From: Filimonas zeae
GTDB taxonomy: Bacteria; Bacteroidota; Bacteroidia; Chitinophagales; Chitinophagaceae
Assembly: GCF_014641615.1 (NCBI RefSeq)
Contig: NZ_BMIB01000002.1
Coordinates: forward strand, 186,001 to 250,000
Direction of reading: 5' to 3'
DNA: 64,000 nucleotides
In this document: positions 35,551-43,601 of the stretch, one piece after another
Layout of the letters: every line of letters starts with the position of its first letter
Numbering within the stretch: the stretch's first letter is position 1
Position numbers and translations under genes: made by a program
Notes under the pieces: model-generated
Told to the model about the DNA's origin: nothing
The model's input: only the letters and a program-made list of their open reading frames with translations
Database searches by the model: none

Positions 35551-36252
35551 TTAGTTGTTTCCGGATTGGATGGTTGTTTGTTTCCTGCAAACAATATAAT
35601 AAAAGGGGTAGTTTTCTGTAATATCTCTTATTTCCAGTAATCCGGCACCACCAAACTCCGCCTCCACAGCCGCTTTATCGTAAAAATACATTTTTACGCC
35701 GCCAAACATTTCATAGCGTTCCTCGCCTATTCGGGTACCCGTGCCATAGGTAGGCGCTTCTTTGGTAATTACTGTAAAAACCATCCAGCCGTTTTCAGAT
35801 AGCTGATGGTAGCAGTCGTTGATCAGCTTTGCCCGCTCATTGCTATCCAGCAAATGAATCAGCGCGTAGCAGAAAATACCATCATACAACTGATTATCAA
35901 AAGGCATATCTGTTACAGAACCGTGGTAAACAGTCATACCTGTTCCGTAATGCCTGCGGGCCATCTCTATAGCGGTGGCGGCAATTTCAATACCGGTAAC
36001 CTGCATGCCATGCGCGGTAAAAATGCTGGCATTTCTGCCATACCCTATTCCCGGAATAAGTACGTTTTTAACCCCTTGGGCGGCAAACAACTCAGCAGCT
36101 GACACAGCAGCGTGCGCCGGTTCAAAACCCCACATTTCCTGCTTTTGCGTAAACGCTGCTTCCCAAAACTCTGGTTTGTTATTATCTCCGTTCAAATCAA
36201 CCTGTTTTGCTGCAAAGTTACCGTACGGCAATAGTATTACACTGTTATGCAT
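35551..36252 (-). CDS. Class I SAM-dependent methyltransferase
   Basis: A 233-residue cytoplasmic methyltransferase. Motif I is VLIPGIGYGRNASIF, followed by VTGIEIAATAIEMARRHYG (motif II) and FDNQLYDGIFCYALIHLLDS (motif IV-like). The GIGYGRN form is common in small-molecule and thiol-type methyltransferases of Bacteroidota (TehB/UbiE-like fold), but the substrate cannot be named. The only in-frame ATG near the N-terminus is at 36252. It lies 30 bases after the next gene's end and may be co-transcribed with the DUF1579-like gene. Confidence 0.85.
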   Translation of the reverse strand: MHNSVILLPYGNFAAKQVDLNGDNNKPEFWEAAFTQKQEMWGFEPAHAAVSAAELFAAQGVKNVLIPGIGYGRNASIFTAHGMQVTGIEIAATAIEMARRHYGTGMTVYHGSVTDMPFDNQLYDGIFCYALIHLLDSNERAKLINDCYHQLSENGWMVFTVITKEAPTYGTGTRIGEERYEMFGGVKMYFYDKAAVEAEFGGAGLLEIRDITENYPFYYIVCRKQTTIQSGNN

Positions 36253-36282
36253 GCTTCCCTTCCGGGAAGTAGCTGGTAAGGC

Positions 36283-36801
36283 TTATTTCTTCTGCAGCCG
36301 CATTTCAAAATAATGTACCCAGGTTTGGCCACCATCTTTAGATATCTCGCCTTTTTCCAGCCAATCGCCGTTATCAAGCGTAATAGTATATTTTATTTTA
36401 CCTGCTACCGGGCTGTTAATCATCCATACAAACTTATTGTCTTCTACTTCCGGCACCACATCCAGCATATTACCTACACGGGTGGTGGCAGAGGTCCAGC
36501 GGTACTGCTTTTTCATAGCATCGTAGCTCAGCAGGGCCAGTGCATGGTGTATTACTTTACCGGTTTCCGGTACCGTGCCGGTACCTTCTACTATTATTAC
36601 TGCATTGTCCAGTTTACCGGTTACCTTTTCTGTCTGGTTAAAGTATTCCTTTTTACCATCCATCAGCATCCAGCCCTTCCCATCCCAGTTGCCAATTAAA
36701 AACTGTACTTTACTCATTTTTTCCTGTCGTACGGCTACAGGGTCCTGGGCCTGCAACAGGGAACATACCAAAAGGGATACAAAAGCGGTGATTATTCTCA
36801 T
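36283..36801 (-). CDS. Secreted DUF1579-like protein
   Basis: A 172-residue protein with a signal peptide (MRIITAFVSLLVCSLLQ, cut near LQAQDP). The mature part is an all-beta domain, with FLIGNWDGKGWMLMDGKKEY, WTSATTRVGNMLDV and GDWLEKGEISKDGG, that resembles the lipocalin-like DUF1579 family (GxW near the N-terminus). A role in binding a small hydrophobic ligand is possible but unproven. It lies upstream of the methyltransferase gene on the same strand, 30 bases apart. Confidence 0.7.
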   Translation of the reverse strand: MRIITAFVSLLVCSLLQAQDPVAVRQEKMSKVQFLIGNWDGKGWMLMDGKKEYFNQTEKVTGKLDNAVIIVEGTGTVPETGKVIHHALALLSYDAMKKQYRWTSATTRVGNMLDVVPEVEDNKFVWMINSPVAGKIKYTITLDNGDWLEKGEISKDGGQTWVHYFEMRLQKK

Positions 36802-36861
36802 ACAAGTTGTTTTACTGCAATTTAGCCGCCGGGTGTTGCTAAGTAGTGTACAAAAACGACA

Positions 36862-37638
36862 TTATAGCAACTGGTGATCAATCAGATTAATATGTTCCAG
36901 AAACTGCTTCAGCTGGTAAGCCCCAATGTTGCGGAACGATTTGTAAAAGTGTGCGGTATCTGTAAAACCACGTTCGGCCGTCATATCCGCACGGGAGCGG
37001 CCTTGTACATACAGGTTAATAATAGCCTGGCGCAGGCGTCTTATCTGGCAAAAACGTTTAATACTAATGCCCGTGCTTTCTGTAAACAAACGCTGTAATT
37101 GCCGCTCACTTATAAAACACAAGCGGCTCAGTTGCTCCAGTGTAATATCGCCACTCTGTTGTATAATAGCATCCACCGCCCTGGCAATACGTTCATCGGG
37201 CCTGGCAACCAGCGGCAGGCAGTGCTGTAGCAGCAGTGCATCCAGTATTTCCGGGCTGTTAAAATCCAGGGTAAGGGTGCTTAAAAATTCACTTTGCCAG
37301 GCAGGCATATCCGTAACCGGAATACCGCTGTTTTGCAAGATATAAGGCCGGGCGGTATGTAAACAGCCCGAATAACCTGGTTTTAAACGAATACCCAGGT
37401 TAATAGATTCCGGCATTACCTGCACCTGCTGCACGCGGGTAGAGGGCCCTACAAAATGAATGGCCTGAAAAGAGATAGCTGGTATTTTTATAAATACCAG
37501 CGAACAACTGCCCTCCGGTGGAAATACGTGTTTAACCGGTTCAAACGGCGCTTGCGGCCGTGCGGGCATAATAAACTTCCAGTAACATTCTACCCATTCC
37601 CGTAAAGGTGCTGCGGGCTTATATTCCTTAAAAAGCAT
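36862..37638 (-). CDS. AraC-family regulator with DUF6597-type N-terminal domain
   Basis: A 258-residue regulator starting MLFKEYKPAAPLREWVECYW at 37638, the typical opening of this group (longer in-frame starts give an unrelated leader). The N-terminal domain has the VFPPEGSCSLVF strand and FVGPSTRVQQV; the C-terminal AraC domain carries ITLEQLSRLCFISERQLQRL and RSRADMTAERGFTDTAHF. It lies between the DUF1579-like gene and the broken EamA gene. The target is unknown. Confidence 0.85.
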   Translation of the reverse strand: MLFKEYKPAAPLREWVECYWKFIMPARPQAPFEPVKHVFPPEGSCSLVFIKIPAISFQAIHFVGPSTRVQQVQVMPESINLGIRLKPGYSGCLHTARPYILQNSGIPVTDMPAWQSEFLSTLTLDFNSPEILDALLLQHCLPLVARPDERIARAVDAIIQQSGDITLEQLSRLCFISERQLQRLFTESTGISIKRFCQIRRLRQAIINLYVQGRSRADMTAERGFTDTAHFYKSFRNIGAYQLKQFLEHINLIDHQLL

Positions 37639-37669
37639 GGTGTATACAATATACATCAGAAAGTTTACA

Positions 37670-37991
37670 CTATATAGTACCCTCCCCGGCTGTTTGCCTT
37701 TGCTTTCGCTCACTGGCGCTGAGCAAAAATACCGTGGAAATAATGCAGAGGCTGCCAATCCAGTCCAATACCATAAAAGAGGTACCCAGCCATACTACTG
37801 CCAACACCGCCGCAGACAGCGGTTCTGCCGAAGCCAGCAGGCTGGATTTTTGCCCGCCGATGAGTTTAACGGCCGACATATAGGCGTAAAAAGCGATTAA
37901 GGTTCCGAATGCAACAATAAGTGCCCGATACCCCCCAGAGTGTGGCGGCAGAAATGGCCAGCACCATACCCCTAACAAGTTTTACATCCAT
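37670..37991 (-). pseudogene. EamA/DMT transporter gene reduced by internal deletion and frameshift
   Basis: From ATG at 37991 the frame reads MDVKLVRGMVLAISAATLWG and VSGT, the first helix of an EamA-type metabolite exporter. Within GGGGGGTATCGGGCACTT the frame changes, and the sequence resumes as ALIVAFGTLIAFYAYMSAVK, with LIGGQKSSLLASAEPLSAAV, VLAVVWLG and DWIGSLCIISTVFLL, which is the last third of the second EamA repeat. About 200 residues in the middle are missing, so no working transporter can result. Confidence 0.75.
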
Positions 37992-38111
37992 ACCTTTAAA
38001 AAGCCTGATTATTGCGGGTGCAAAATTGCGCTATTTATTTACGCGATAAACAGATATTTACCTAACTAACGTTCAACTGGTATACCAAAGAAGCTGCGCA
38101 GCAACTGCCAT

Positions 38112-38160
38112 AAAAAATAAAGCTGTCCCGTTATTTTTTACAAACGCAGGAGACAGCTTT
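38112..38160 (-). terminator. Terminator after the VOC-NTF2 gene
   Basis: On the minus strand AAAGCTGTC pairs with GACAGCTTT, with an inner CGTT/AACG stem, and the tail is TATTTTTTA. It lies 30 bases beyond the stop codon. Confidence 0.75.
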
Positions 38161-38189
38161 CTTCTGATTCACAGGAAACGGCATAACCA

Positions 38190-39206
38190 CTACTTCACTT
38201 CATCCACAAACACGTACAGTTTGCTTATTTTTCCATTTTCCACTACAAACAAATCCATCCCTGTAACTACAGCTGGTTTTTCAGCAGAACCGAATTGCCA
38301 GAACAGGCGGGCGATGTTGGAATGTGTGTCAATGGGTTTTGCATGGCTGAACTGAAATCCCGGGTTTTTATCATGTAACCCTTTAATAAAAGTGCTGATC
38401 TGTTCCGGGCCCACCGCGGTAAAATGCCGGTCTACCATTTCTATATCACTGGCATAGGTCTCAGCCAGCAGGGTATTTCTTTTTACAGTATCCTGCGCAT
38501 TCCAGATGGCAATGTGTTGTTCCACCAGTTTTGTAATATCAGTTGCTGACATAGCGGTTTCTTTTTTATGGTTGTTTATTTTTCCGGTAACGCTTTTGGG
38601 CGACCAGAGTAAGGTTACAGGATTTTTCTTTTCATACTCCTTTCCTTCAGGATAAGAAACCAGTTCCAGCTTAGCACCCCAGGGCGTAAGAAAGTATACC
38701 CAGCTCTCCCCTTTTGTATCACCCACGGGTGTGAGAAAAGGCTCACCCAGTACCGTTACGTTTCTGGTTTTCAGATAAGCAACGGCTGACTTTATATCGT
38801 ACGTATAAAAAGCAATGTGCGTAGCACCCGCATCATCTCCACCAGGTTGTTGCGCATTGCCCTTATTGCCGGCATACTCAAACAACTCAATGTTAGCGCC
38901 TGTTCCTGCCCGCACCATTTTAATGGTAACCGGGCCGGTGCCCTGCTGCATGTGATTTATTCTTTTCCAGGTACTATCCAGCGGTATAGGGCCAATTTGT
39001 GTAACAGGTGTAAAGCCCAGTACATCGCTAAAAAACTGTACAGCCTGCTTCATATCCGGTACGTTTACACCTATATGATCGATGCCTGCAATGGAGGCGC
39101 GGGATTGCGCGTGTACTACCGGAGCCACCAGCAGGGTTACACTGAATAATAAAGCGTTGATAGTACCACGCAGGTTTGCTGCGGATATATTTGATTGTGT
39201 ATTCAT
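38190..39206 (-). CDS. Secreted VOC (glyoxalase-fold) and NTF2/SnoaL-like two-domain protein
   Basis: A 338-residue protein starting MNTQSNISAANLRGTINALL at 39206, with a signal peptide cut near VVHAQS. Residues about 41-190 are a full VOC domain: IDHIGVNVPDM (His44), GANIELFEY, THIAFYTYDI (His130) and WGAKLELVSYPEG (Glu181), the ligand positions of a metal-binding vicinal oxygen chelate enzyme. Residues about 219-338 are an NTF2-like/SnoaL domain (VEQHIAIWNAQDTVKR, GMDLFVVENGKISKLYVF). An in-frame Met219 (codon 38552-38550) begins MSATDITKLVEQHIA, as a free NTF2 protein would, so two genes seem to have fused. It lies downstream of an SDR on the same strand; substrates are unknown. Confidence 0.85.
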   Translation of the reverse strand: MNTQSNISAANLRGTINALLFSVTLLVAPVVHAQSRASIAGIDHIGVNVPDMKQAVQFFSDVLGFTPVTQIGPIPLDSTWKRINHMQQGTGPVTIKMVRAGTGANIELFEYAGNKGNAQQPGGDDAGATHIAFYTYDIKSAVAYLKTRNVTVLGEPFLTPVGDTKGESWVYFLTPWGAKLELVSYPEGKEYEKKNPVTLLWSPKSVTGKINNHKKETAMSATDITKLVEQHIAIWNAQDTVKRNTLLAETYASDIEMVDRHFTAVGPEQISTFIKGLHDKNPGFQFSHAKPIDTHSNIARLFWQFGSAEKPAVVTGMDLFVVENGKISKLYVFVDEVK

Positions 39207-39241
39207 AACTATAAAATATGGAGTGAGAAAACAGCAGCAAA

Positions 39242-40099
39242 TTAATTGCTGTAGGCAGCCAGCCATTTGGCTTTAATAGCAGCACGGGCTTCTATAAATT
39301 CCTTGTCTGTGCCTTGTGCAATGGCATCCAGTGGATAGCGCAGCGGGCGGCTGCCGGCCTTCATTTCTACCAGGTTGAGAATACCATCGGCAATGGTTTG
39401 CGGGTTCATTTCAAACTGCGCCATTTTACCAAACAGGGCAGCACCCAGGGCGTTGAATTTAGCCGTGGCGGCTTCTCCATATTCCGCTACCAAATCAGCT
39501 TTATCGGCATGTATTCCCGCTTTGGCACCGGTGTTCATTTCGGTGGGGTATACACCGGGTTGAATGCTTACGTTTTCTATACCAAAATCAGCCAGCTCAT
39601 CCTGTAAGCCTTCTGTAATACTTTCCACTACAAATTTTGAGGCCAGATAAGGCACCATAAAAGGCAGGGTATGGCCACTGGCACCGGAGGTAATGTTAAT
39701 AATAAGGCCCTTTTTTTCTTTACGCATAGATGGTAATACTGCCTGAATGGTGCGCAGCACGCCGTACACATTCACTTCAAACATGCGGCGTATCTGATCC
39801 AGCGAGTAGCCTTCCAGCACCCCAAAACCACTTACCGCGGCGTTATTTACCAACACATCAATTTTGCCGTATTTAGCAAGTACAGTACGGAAAGCATTTT
39901 CTACCGATGCATCGCTGGTAATATCTATATCCGCTACTTCAATATTGGGTATGGCATTCAGTTCCGCAGCAGCTGCAGCATTTGTGTTGGCGGTATTACG
40001 CATGCCGGCAATAACGGAGTGGCCCGCGTTAGCCAGGGTAATAGCGGTTAACTTTCCAAATCCGGTGCTGGTTCCTGTAATAAAAATAGTTTTTGACAT
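39242..40099 (-). CDS. Short-chain dehydrogenase/reductase next to a Crp/Fnr regulator
   Basis: A 285-residue SDR: MSKTIFITGTSTGFGKLTAI (TGxxxGxG), ADIDITSDAS, VNNAAVSGF (where Ala replaces the usual Gly of NNAG), Ser in NITSGASGH, and catalytic YLASKFVVES. Function unknown. It ends 35 bases before the VOC-NTF2 gene and starts about 140 bases after the Crp/Fnr gene on the same strand. An exact FNR-type palindrome (40191-40204) lies in that gap, so transcription under the Crp/Fnr regulator is likely. Confidence 0.88.
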   Translation of the reverse strand: MSKTIFITGTSTGFGKLTAITLANAGHSVIAGMRNTANTNAAAAAELNAIPNIEVADIDITSDASVENAFRTVLAKYGKIDVLVNNAAVSGFGVLEGYSLDQIRRMFEVNVYGVLRTIQAVLPSMRKEKKGLIINITSGASGHTLPFMVPYLASKFVVESITEGLQDELADFGIENVSIQPGVYPTEMNTGAKAGIHADKADLVAEYGEAATAKFNALGAALFGKMAQFEMNPQTIADGILNLVEMKAGSRPLRYPLDAIAQGTDKEFIEARAAIKAKWLAAYSN

Positions 40100-40188
40100 A
40101 ACTGTTATTTTATCGTTTGTATTGTTTGTTTAACAGCACAAAGATGAAACAGCAGCCATGGCGGGCCCTTGAGGTATAATAAGAAAGA

Positions 40189-40206
40189 ACTTGATGCAGA
40201 TCAAGT
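40189..40206. promoter_or_regulatory. FNR-type palindromic box TTGAT-N4-ATCAA upstream of the SDR gene
   Basis: ACTTGATgcagATCAAGT has two perfect 7-base arms around 4 bases, and its core is identical to the FNR/CRP-superfamily consensus TTGAT-N4-ATCAA. It lies 31 bases past the end of the Crp/Fnr gene and about 90 bases before the SDR start. The regulator's recognition helix has ETLSR, matching the Glu, Ser and Arg that read this half-site in E. coli FNR (ETISR). Confidence 0.65.
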
Positions 40207-40236
40207 GCAACTGCACGGCTTTTACGTAAGCACCCG

Positions 40237-40815
40237 CTACTTTTTAGCCGTTTGTTTGCGTATACGGCTAAGCGTTTCGGGCGTAATGCCCAGGTAAGAA
40301 GCGATCATATTCTGCGGTATACGGTTGGCAAACACACGGTACTTATCTATAAACTGCAGATACTTTTCTTCTGCCGTAAAACTTAAAGCAGCCTGTATAC
40401 GGTTTTGCTGGGCAATAAAACTGCGCTGCAATATCTGGTTTACCATGTTATTCAATGCGGGTATAGCACCGCATAACATTTCAAAATTAGCATGGGTAAA
40501 CAGCACCAGCTCACTATCTTCAATAGCATCAATATTAAAGCGGGAAGGCTTGCCGGATAGCAGACTTTCGCGGTCACCCGTCCACCAGTTTTCAATAGCA
40601 AAGCCTATAATATGCTCTATTCCTTTTTCATCAATAGAATACGTACGCACACAACCCTGCGTAATAAAGGCATCGTATTTCCACACATCCCCTTCCTGTA
40701 ACAGGTACTGTCGCTTGCGTAGCTTTTTAACCACCGCGCAGGCGCGTATTTTTTCCTTTTCTGCCGGCGTTAATACTATTTTATCATCCAGATACTGCTG
40801 AAACACATCATACAT
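40237..40815 (-). CDS. Crp/Fnr-family transcriptional regulator
   Basis: A 192-residue regulator with a cyclic-nucleotide-binding-like jelly roll (LLQEGDVWKYDAFITQGCVR, EHIIGFAIENWWTGDRESLL) and a C-terminal winged helix (IPQNMIASYLGITPETLSRI). The FNR iron-sulfur cysteines are absent and the cAMP pocket Arg/Glu pattern is not evident, so the ligand is unknown. The recognition helix ETLSR fits a TTGAT half-site, which occurs as a perfect palindrome just downstream before the SDR gene. It is divergent from the receiver gene at 40938. Confidence 0.88.
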   Translation of the reverse strand: MYDVFQQYLDDKIVLTPAEKEKIRACAVVKKLRKRQYLLQEGDVWKYDAFITQGCVRTYSIDEKGIEHIIGFAIENWWTGDRESLLSGKPSRFNIDAIEDSELVLFTHANFEMLCGAIPALNNMVNQILQRSFIAQQNRIQAALSFTAEEKYLQFIDKYRVFANRIPQNMIASYLGITPETLSRIRKQTAKK

Positions 40816-40937
40816 ACTGTAAATGTACCAACAGTTTTACATACGTATTAAAAGCTACTTAAAACAGGCTTAAGCTTGCCTGAAACCGTTAGCTGTGTGC
40901 GTAAATACCCTGACATTGCACTAAACAACCCCCTTTC

Positions 40938-41336
40938 ATGAACACACATACCCCGGCGGATAACCGCAAAACCATACTGGTGGCAGATGACGATCCTGTT
41001 TTCTGTACTATCATCAGCAGAATACTGGGCGCACATTTCCAGGTAACTACTGTTTCAGGCAGTTATACCGCTATTGAGGCATTGCGACAGAATACCATGC
41101 CCGACCTGTTGGTAATGGAAACCCGTATGCCCGATATGGACGGCATGGAAACCATAAAAATGATACGCGAAAACCTGAACTGCCACATACCCGCTATTGC
41201 CCTTACGGCAGACTGCTTTGCACAGGAAGAACAGCTGCTTACCGCCGGGTTTCAGAATGTGATGATTAAACCCGTATCTTCTCAGTTGTTAAAAGACCTC
41301 TGCTTTAGCATGACGGAAACACCTGTTCCTGCCTGA
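40938..41336 (+). CDS. Stand-alone receiver-domain protein with Glu at the phospho-acceptor site
   Basis: A 132-residue CheY-like single receiver domain with no output domain. It keeps the acidic pocket (ILVADDDPVF, Asp17-19), the Thr of IALTADCF, the Lys of VMIKPVSS, and the beta3 context DLLVMETRMPDMDGM. There the residue expected to be the phosphorylated Asp (usually MDxxMPxMDG) is Glu61. Glu can mimic the phosphorylated state, so the domain may be permanently on, or it may signal by binding only. No histidine kinase lies next to it. It is divergent from the Crp/Fnr gene. Confidence 0.88.
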   Translation: MNTHTPADNRKTILVADDDPVFCTIISRILGAHFQVTTVSGSYTAIEALRQNTMPDLLVMETRMPDMDGMETIKMIRENLNCHIPAIALTADCFAQEEQLLTAGFQNVMIKPVSSQLLKDLCFSMTETPVPA

Positions 41337-41413
41337 TAATCATTCAGCTAACCGCCAGTTTTAAAAGCAACGGCAACACAACAATCCGGCTACCTGTATG
41401 CTGAGGCGCAGGC

Positions 41414-41611
41414 TTACGTGTTTCCGCGGTTTTCATTCCTGAGATATTCTTCAATTTTTGTACGGAAAGGCCCCGCTTTTTCAATAGCTGCTCTTACCTG
41501 CTCATGGCTGCATTCCGGAAACTGCCGGTGCAGAAACTCTACTTCATTAGGGTCGCTGGCATCTACCCGTATGCCATCCTGTGTACCCCGGTTGGTTTTA
41601 TCGTCTGACAT
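41414..41611 (-). CDS. DUF3606 small protein
   Basis: A 65-residue protein: MSDDKTNRGTQDGIRVDASD, then VEFLHRQFPECSHEQVRAAI and TKIEEYLRN. The pattern of an N-terminal Asp/Arg-rich stretch, an aromatic/charged helix and a second helix matches DUF3606, a UBA-like fold common in Bacteroidota and Proteobacteria, usually in stress-linked contexts. Function unknown. It is divergent from the DUF4142 lipoprotein gene. Confidence 0.8.
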   Translation of the reverse strand: MSDDKTNRGTQDGIRVDASDPNEVEFLHRQFPECSHEQVRAAIEKAGPFRTKIEEYLRNENRGNT

Positions 41612-41812
41612 GATCTATAGTTTTAAAAAACCGCAAAACAATTATACCGCGGCACGCAAAACTACCGCAGACAAAAGCACGTTCCAGGACGGCAAATGGG
41701 GATTTTCGCGAACACAGCCTGCCAGAAACCGGGGAACCGGATACAGTAACGCATCATAAAACAACCTGGCCTGGCATTTGAAATTGTGAGCATACTAACC
41801 AAAAAGTAAAAT

Positions 41813-42409
41813 ATGAAAACAGTAAACGGATTATTATTAGCAGCAGGCCTGGGTATATTTTGCGCCTGCGGTAACGGTACCGGCAACGAAGACAGTGTAG
41901 ACAGTGCGAAAAACGCCAACGACAGCATTATTAAAAGTCAGGACTCCAGCGGAGCCGTTTCTACCGCTACCCCAGCCGATAAAACCTCTACCGATTTTGC
42001 CGTGGAAGCAGCCAATGGCGGTATGATGGAAGTAGCCATGGGTAAGCTGGCACAAACCAATGCCGCCAGCCAGCGTATTAAAGATTATGGTGCTATGCTG
42101 GTAAAAGACCATGGCGAAGCAAATGCAAAACTGAAAGAACTGGCAAAACGTAAAGACATTGTATTGCCAGACAGCCTGGGCAGTGATGCACAAAAGCATG
42201 TAGCAGACCTGGGTAAAAAGAAAGGTAAAGAGTTTGACAAAGCCTATATGGACATGATGGTGAGCGACCACAACAAAGACATCGACAAGTTTAAAAAAGC
42301 TTCTACCGATGCACAGGATGCAGACCTGAAAAACTTTGCTGCTACTACACTACCTACTTTACAGAAACATCTGGATTCCGCTAAAGTAATCACCGGCAAA
42401 AAAGACTAG
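41813..42409 (+). CDS. DUF4142 ferritin-like periplasmic lipoprotein
   Basis: A 198-residue protein with a lipoprotein signal (GLGIFCACGNGTG), a Ser/Asp/Thr-rich linker to about residue 60, and a DUF4142 four-helix bundle: FAVEAANGGMMEVAMGKLAQ, KDYGAMLVKDHGEANAKLKE, KAYMDMMVSDHNKDIDKFKK and LPTLQKHLDSAKVI. The family often has His/Glu positions compatible with metal or stress roles but no proven activity. It is followed by a terminator. Confidence 0.88.
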   Translation: MKTVNGLLLAAGLGIFCACGNGTGNEDSVDSAKNANDSIIKSQDSSGAVSTATPADKTSTDFAVEAANGGMMEVAMGKLAQTNAASQRIKDYGAMLVKDHGEANAKLKELAKRKDIVLPDSLGSDAQKHVADLGKKKGKEFDKAYMDMMVSDHNKDIDKFKKASTDAQDADLKNFAATTLPTLQKHLDSAKVITGKKD

Positions 42410-42465
42410 TACATTTTATTGCATACAGCACCGGGGCATTCCCTAAAAGCCCCGCTAAAATAAAA

Positions 42466-42510
42466 GGCCGGAAGTATTATCCTGTTACAGATATTGCTTC
42501 TGGCTTTTTT
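42466..42510 (+). terminator. Terminator after the DUF4142 gene
   Basis: GCCGGAAGTATTATC pairs with GATATTGCTTCTGGC through a 15-base imperfect stem with G-T pairs, followed by TTTTTT. A second short hairpin (GGGGC/GCCCC) lies at 42433-42454. Confidence 0.7.
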
Positions 42511-42543
42511 ATGCCCCGCCTGCTATACGCGGGCCGGGTTGCA

Positions 42544-42609
42544 TTATAAATTCAGCTTCAAACCACCGTTCACTACAAAACCATCCAGCGGTGCATAAAT
42601 ATCGCGGAA
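42544..42609 (-). pseudogene. Short C-terminal remnant of an outer-membrane barrel protein
   Basis: On the minus strand the frame reads FRDIYAPLDGFVVNGGLKLN and L before a stop at 42546-42544, resembling the last strand of a TonB-linked barrel. It lies in the 306-base gap between the DUF4142 and AraC genes and has no start codon. The likeness is short, so this is tentative. Confidence 0.3.
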
Positions 42610-42715
42610 CGTTGGGATTATTAGTTTCCATATGGTTTTATTTTTTACAGCGTTACATTAACCCAGCAAAAAGCAATAAATACCAGTCTGAACAAAATGA
42701 ACAGCGCATCCAACA

Positions 42716-43555
42716 TTATACATTTCTGAAGGCAGATGTATTAGCGCCGGCATAGGTTTTAAAAAACCTGCTGAAATGCGCCGGGCTTTCAAAACCCAGT
42801 TCCCACGCAATTTCCCGTGCAGACTTATCTGTATAGTGCAGATACCGTTTGGCTTCCAGCACCAGCCTGTTACGTATTAACACCGAGGGTGCCGGCTGTT
42901 TTAACAGGGAGAATACGTTGCTGAGTGTTTTGGGCGATTTATGAAGTGCGGCCGCGTAAAACTTTACCTCATGCTCCTTTTTAAAATTCATCTCCAGTAA
43001 CAGCGAAAACTTTCTTATCAGATCCATCCGGTCATCGCTGCACTGCCGGTAACCTTCACTCTGCTCCTTTGCTTTGCGGGTAACCTGTATCATTATCCTT
43101 TTTAAAAGCGAACGCAGCATTTCCCCCTGAAAATTATCATTCCGCAACAGTTCACTACCAATCACTTTTTCCAGGTGCTGCATTTCGTCTGCCTCTTCCG
43201 TATCCAGCTGTATAAACATCGGATGGTTAATACCGTAAAAAATAAAACCTGCGCACCCCACTTCCACATCGTGATCTACAATGCAATAAAACTCACGGTT
43301 AAACTGCAGAGCCATCAGGTTTTCCGGATGGCTGAATACAAAATGCTGATTGTATACCAGGGGCAGTATACACCGCGCTGGCATGGTATAAGCAATTTCA
43401 TCAATCACCACCTGCTGCGCGCTGCCTTTGTTGTACACAAAGGTATTTACAGGAAAAGGGGCTGGTGCCCCCAGCCCTTTACCCGTAAAAGACTTGTTAT
43501 TGATATGCATTACAAATCTGGCTGTTGTAGCCTTATCATTGTATTCCCTTATCAT
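42716..43555 (-). CDS. AraC-family transcriptional regulator downstream of a peroxiredoxin
   Basis: A 279-residue regulator from the ATG at 43555 (alternative ATG at 43510, MHINNKSF). The N-terminal domain has FVYNKGSAQQVVIDEIAYTM and FCIVDHDVEVG-like strands; the C-terminal helix-turn-helix pair is VKFYAAALHKSPKTLSNVFS and SAREIAWELGFESPAHFSRF. It starts 46 bases after the peroxiredoxin-like gene on the same strand, the third enzyme-then-AraC arrangement in the window. The longer frame to 43621 overlaps that gene and is disregarded. Confidence 0.85.
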   Translation of the reverse strand: MIREYNDKATTARFVMHINNKSFTGKGLGAPAPFPVNTFVYNKGSAQQVVIDEIAYTMPARCILPLVYNQHFVFSHPENLMALQFNREFYCIVDHDVEVGCAGFIFYGINHPMFIQLDTEEADEMQHLEKVIGSELLRNDNFQGEMLRSLLKRIMIQVTRKAKEQSEGYRQCSDDRMDLIRKFSLLLEMNFKKEHEVKFYAAALHKSPKTLSNVFSLLKQPAPSVLIRNRLVLEAKRYLHYTDKSAREIAWELGFESPAHFSRFFKTYAGANTSAFRNV

Positions 43556-43601
43556 TCCCTGTGTAATAACATTTGAATGTACAAAATAAACATTCCCTGC
43601 G

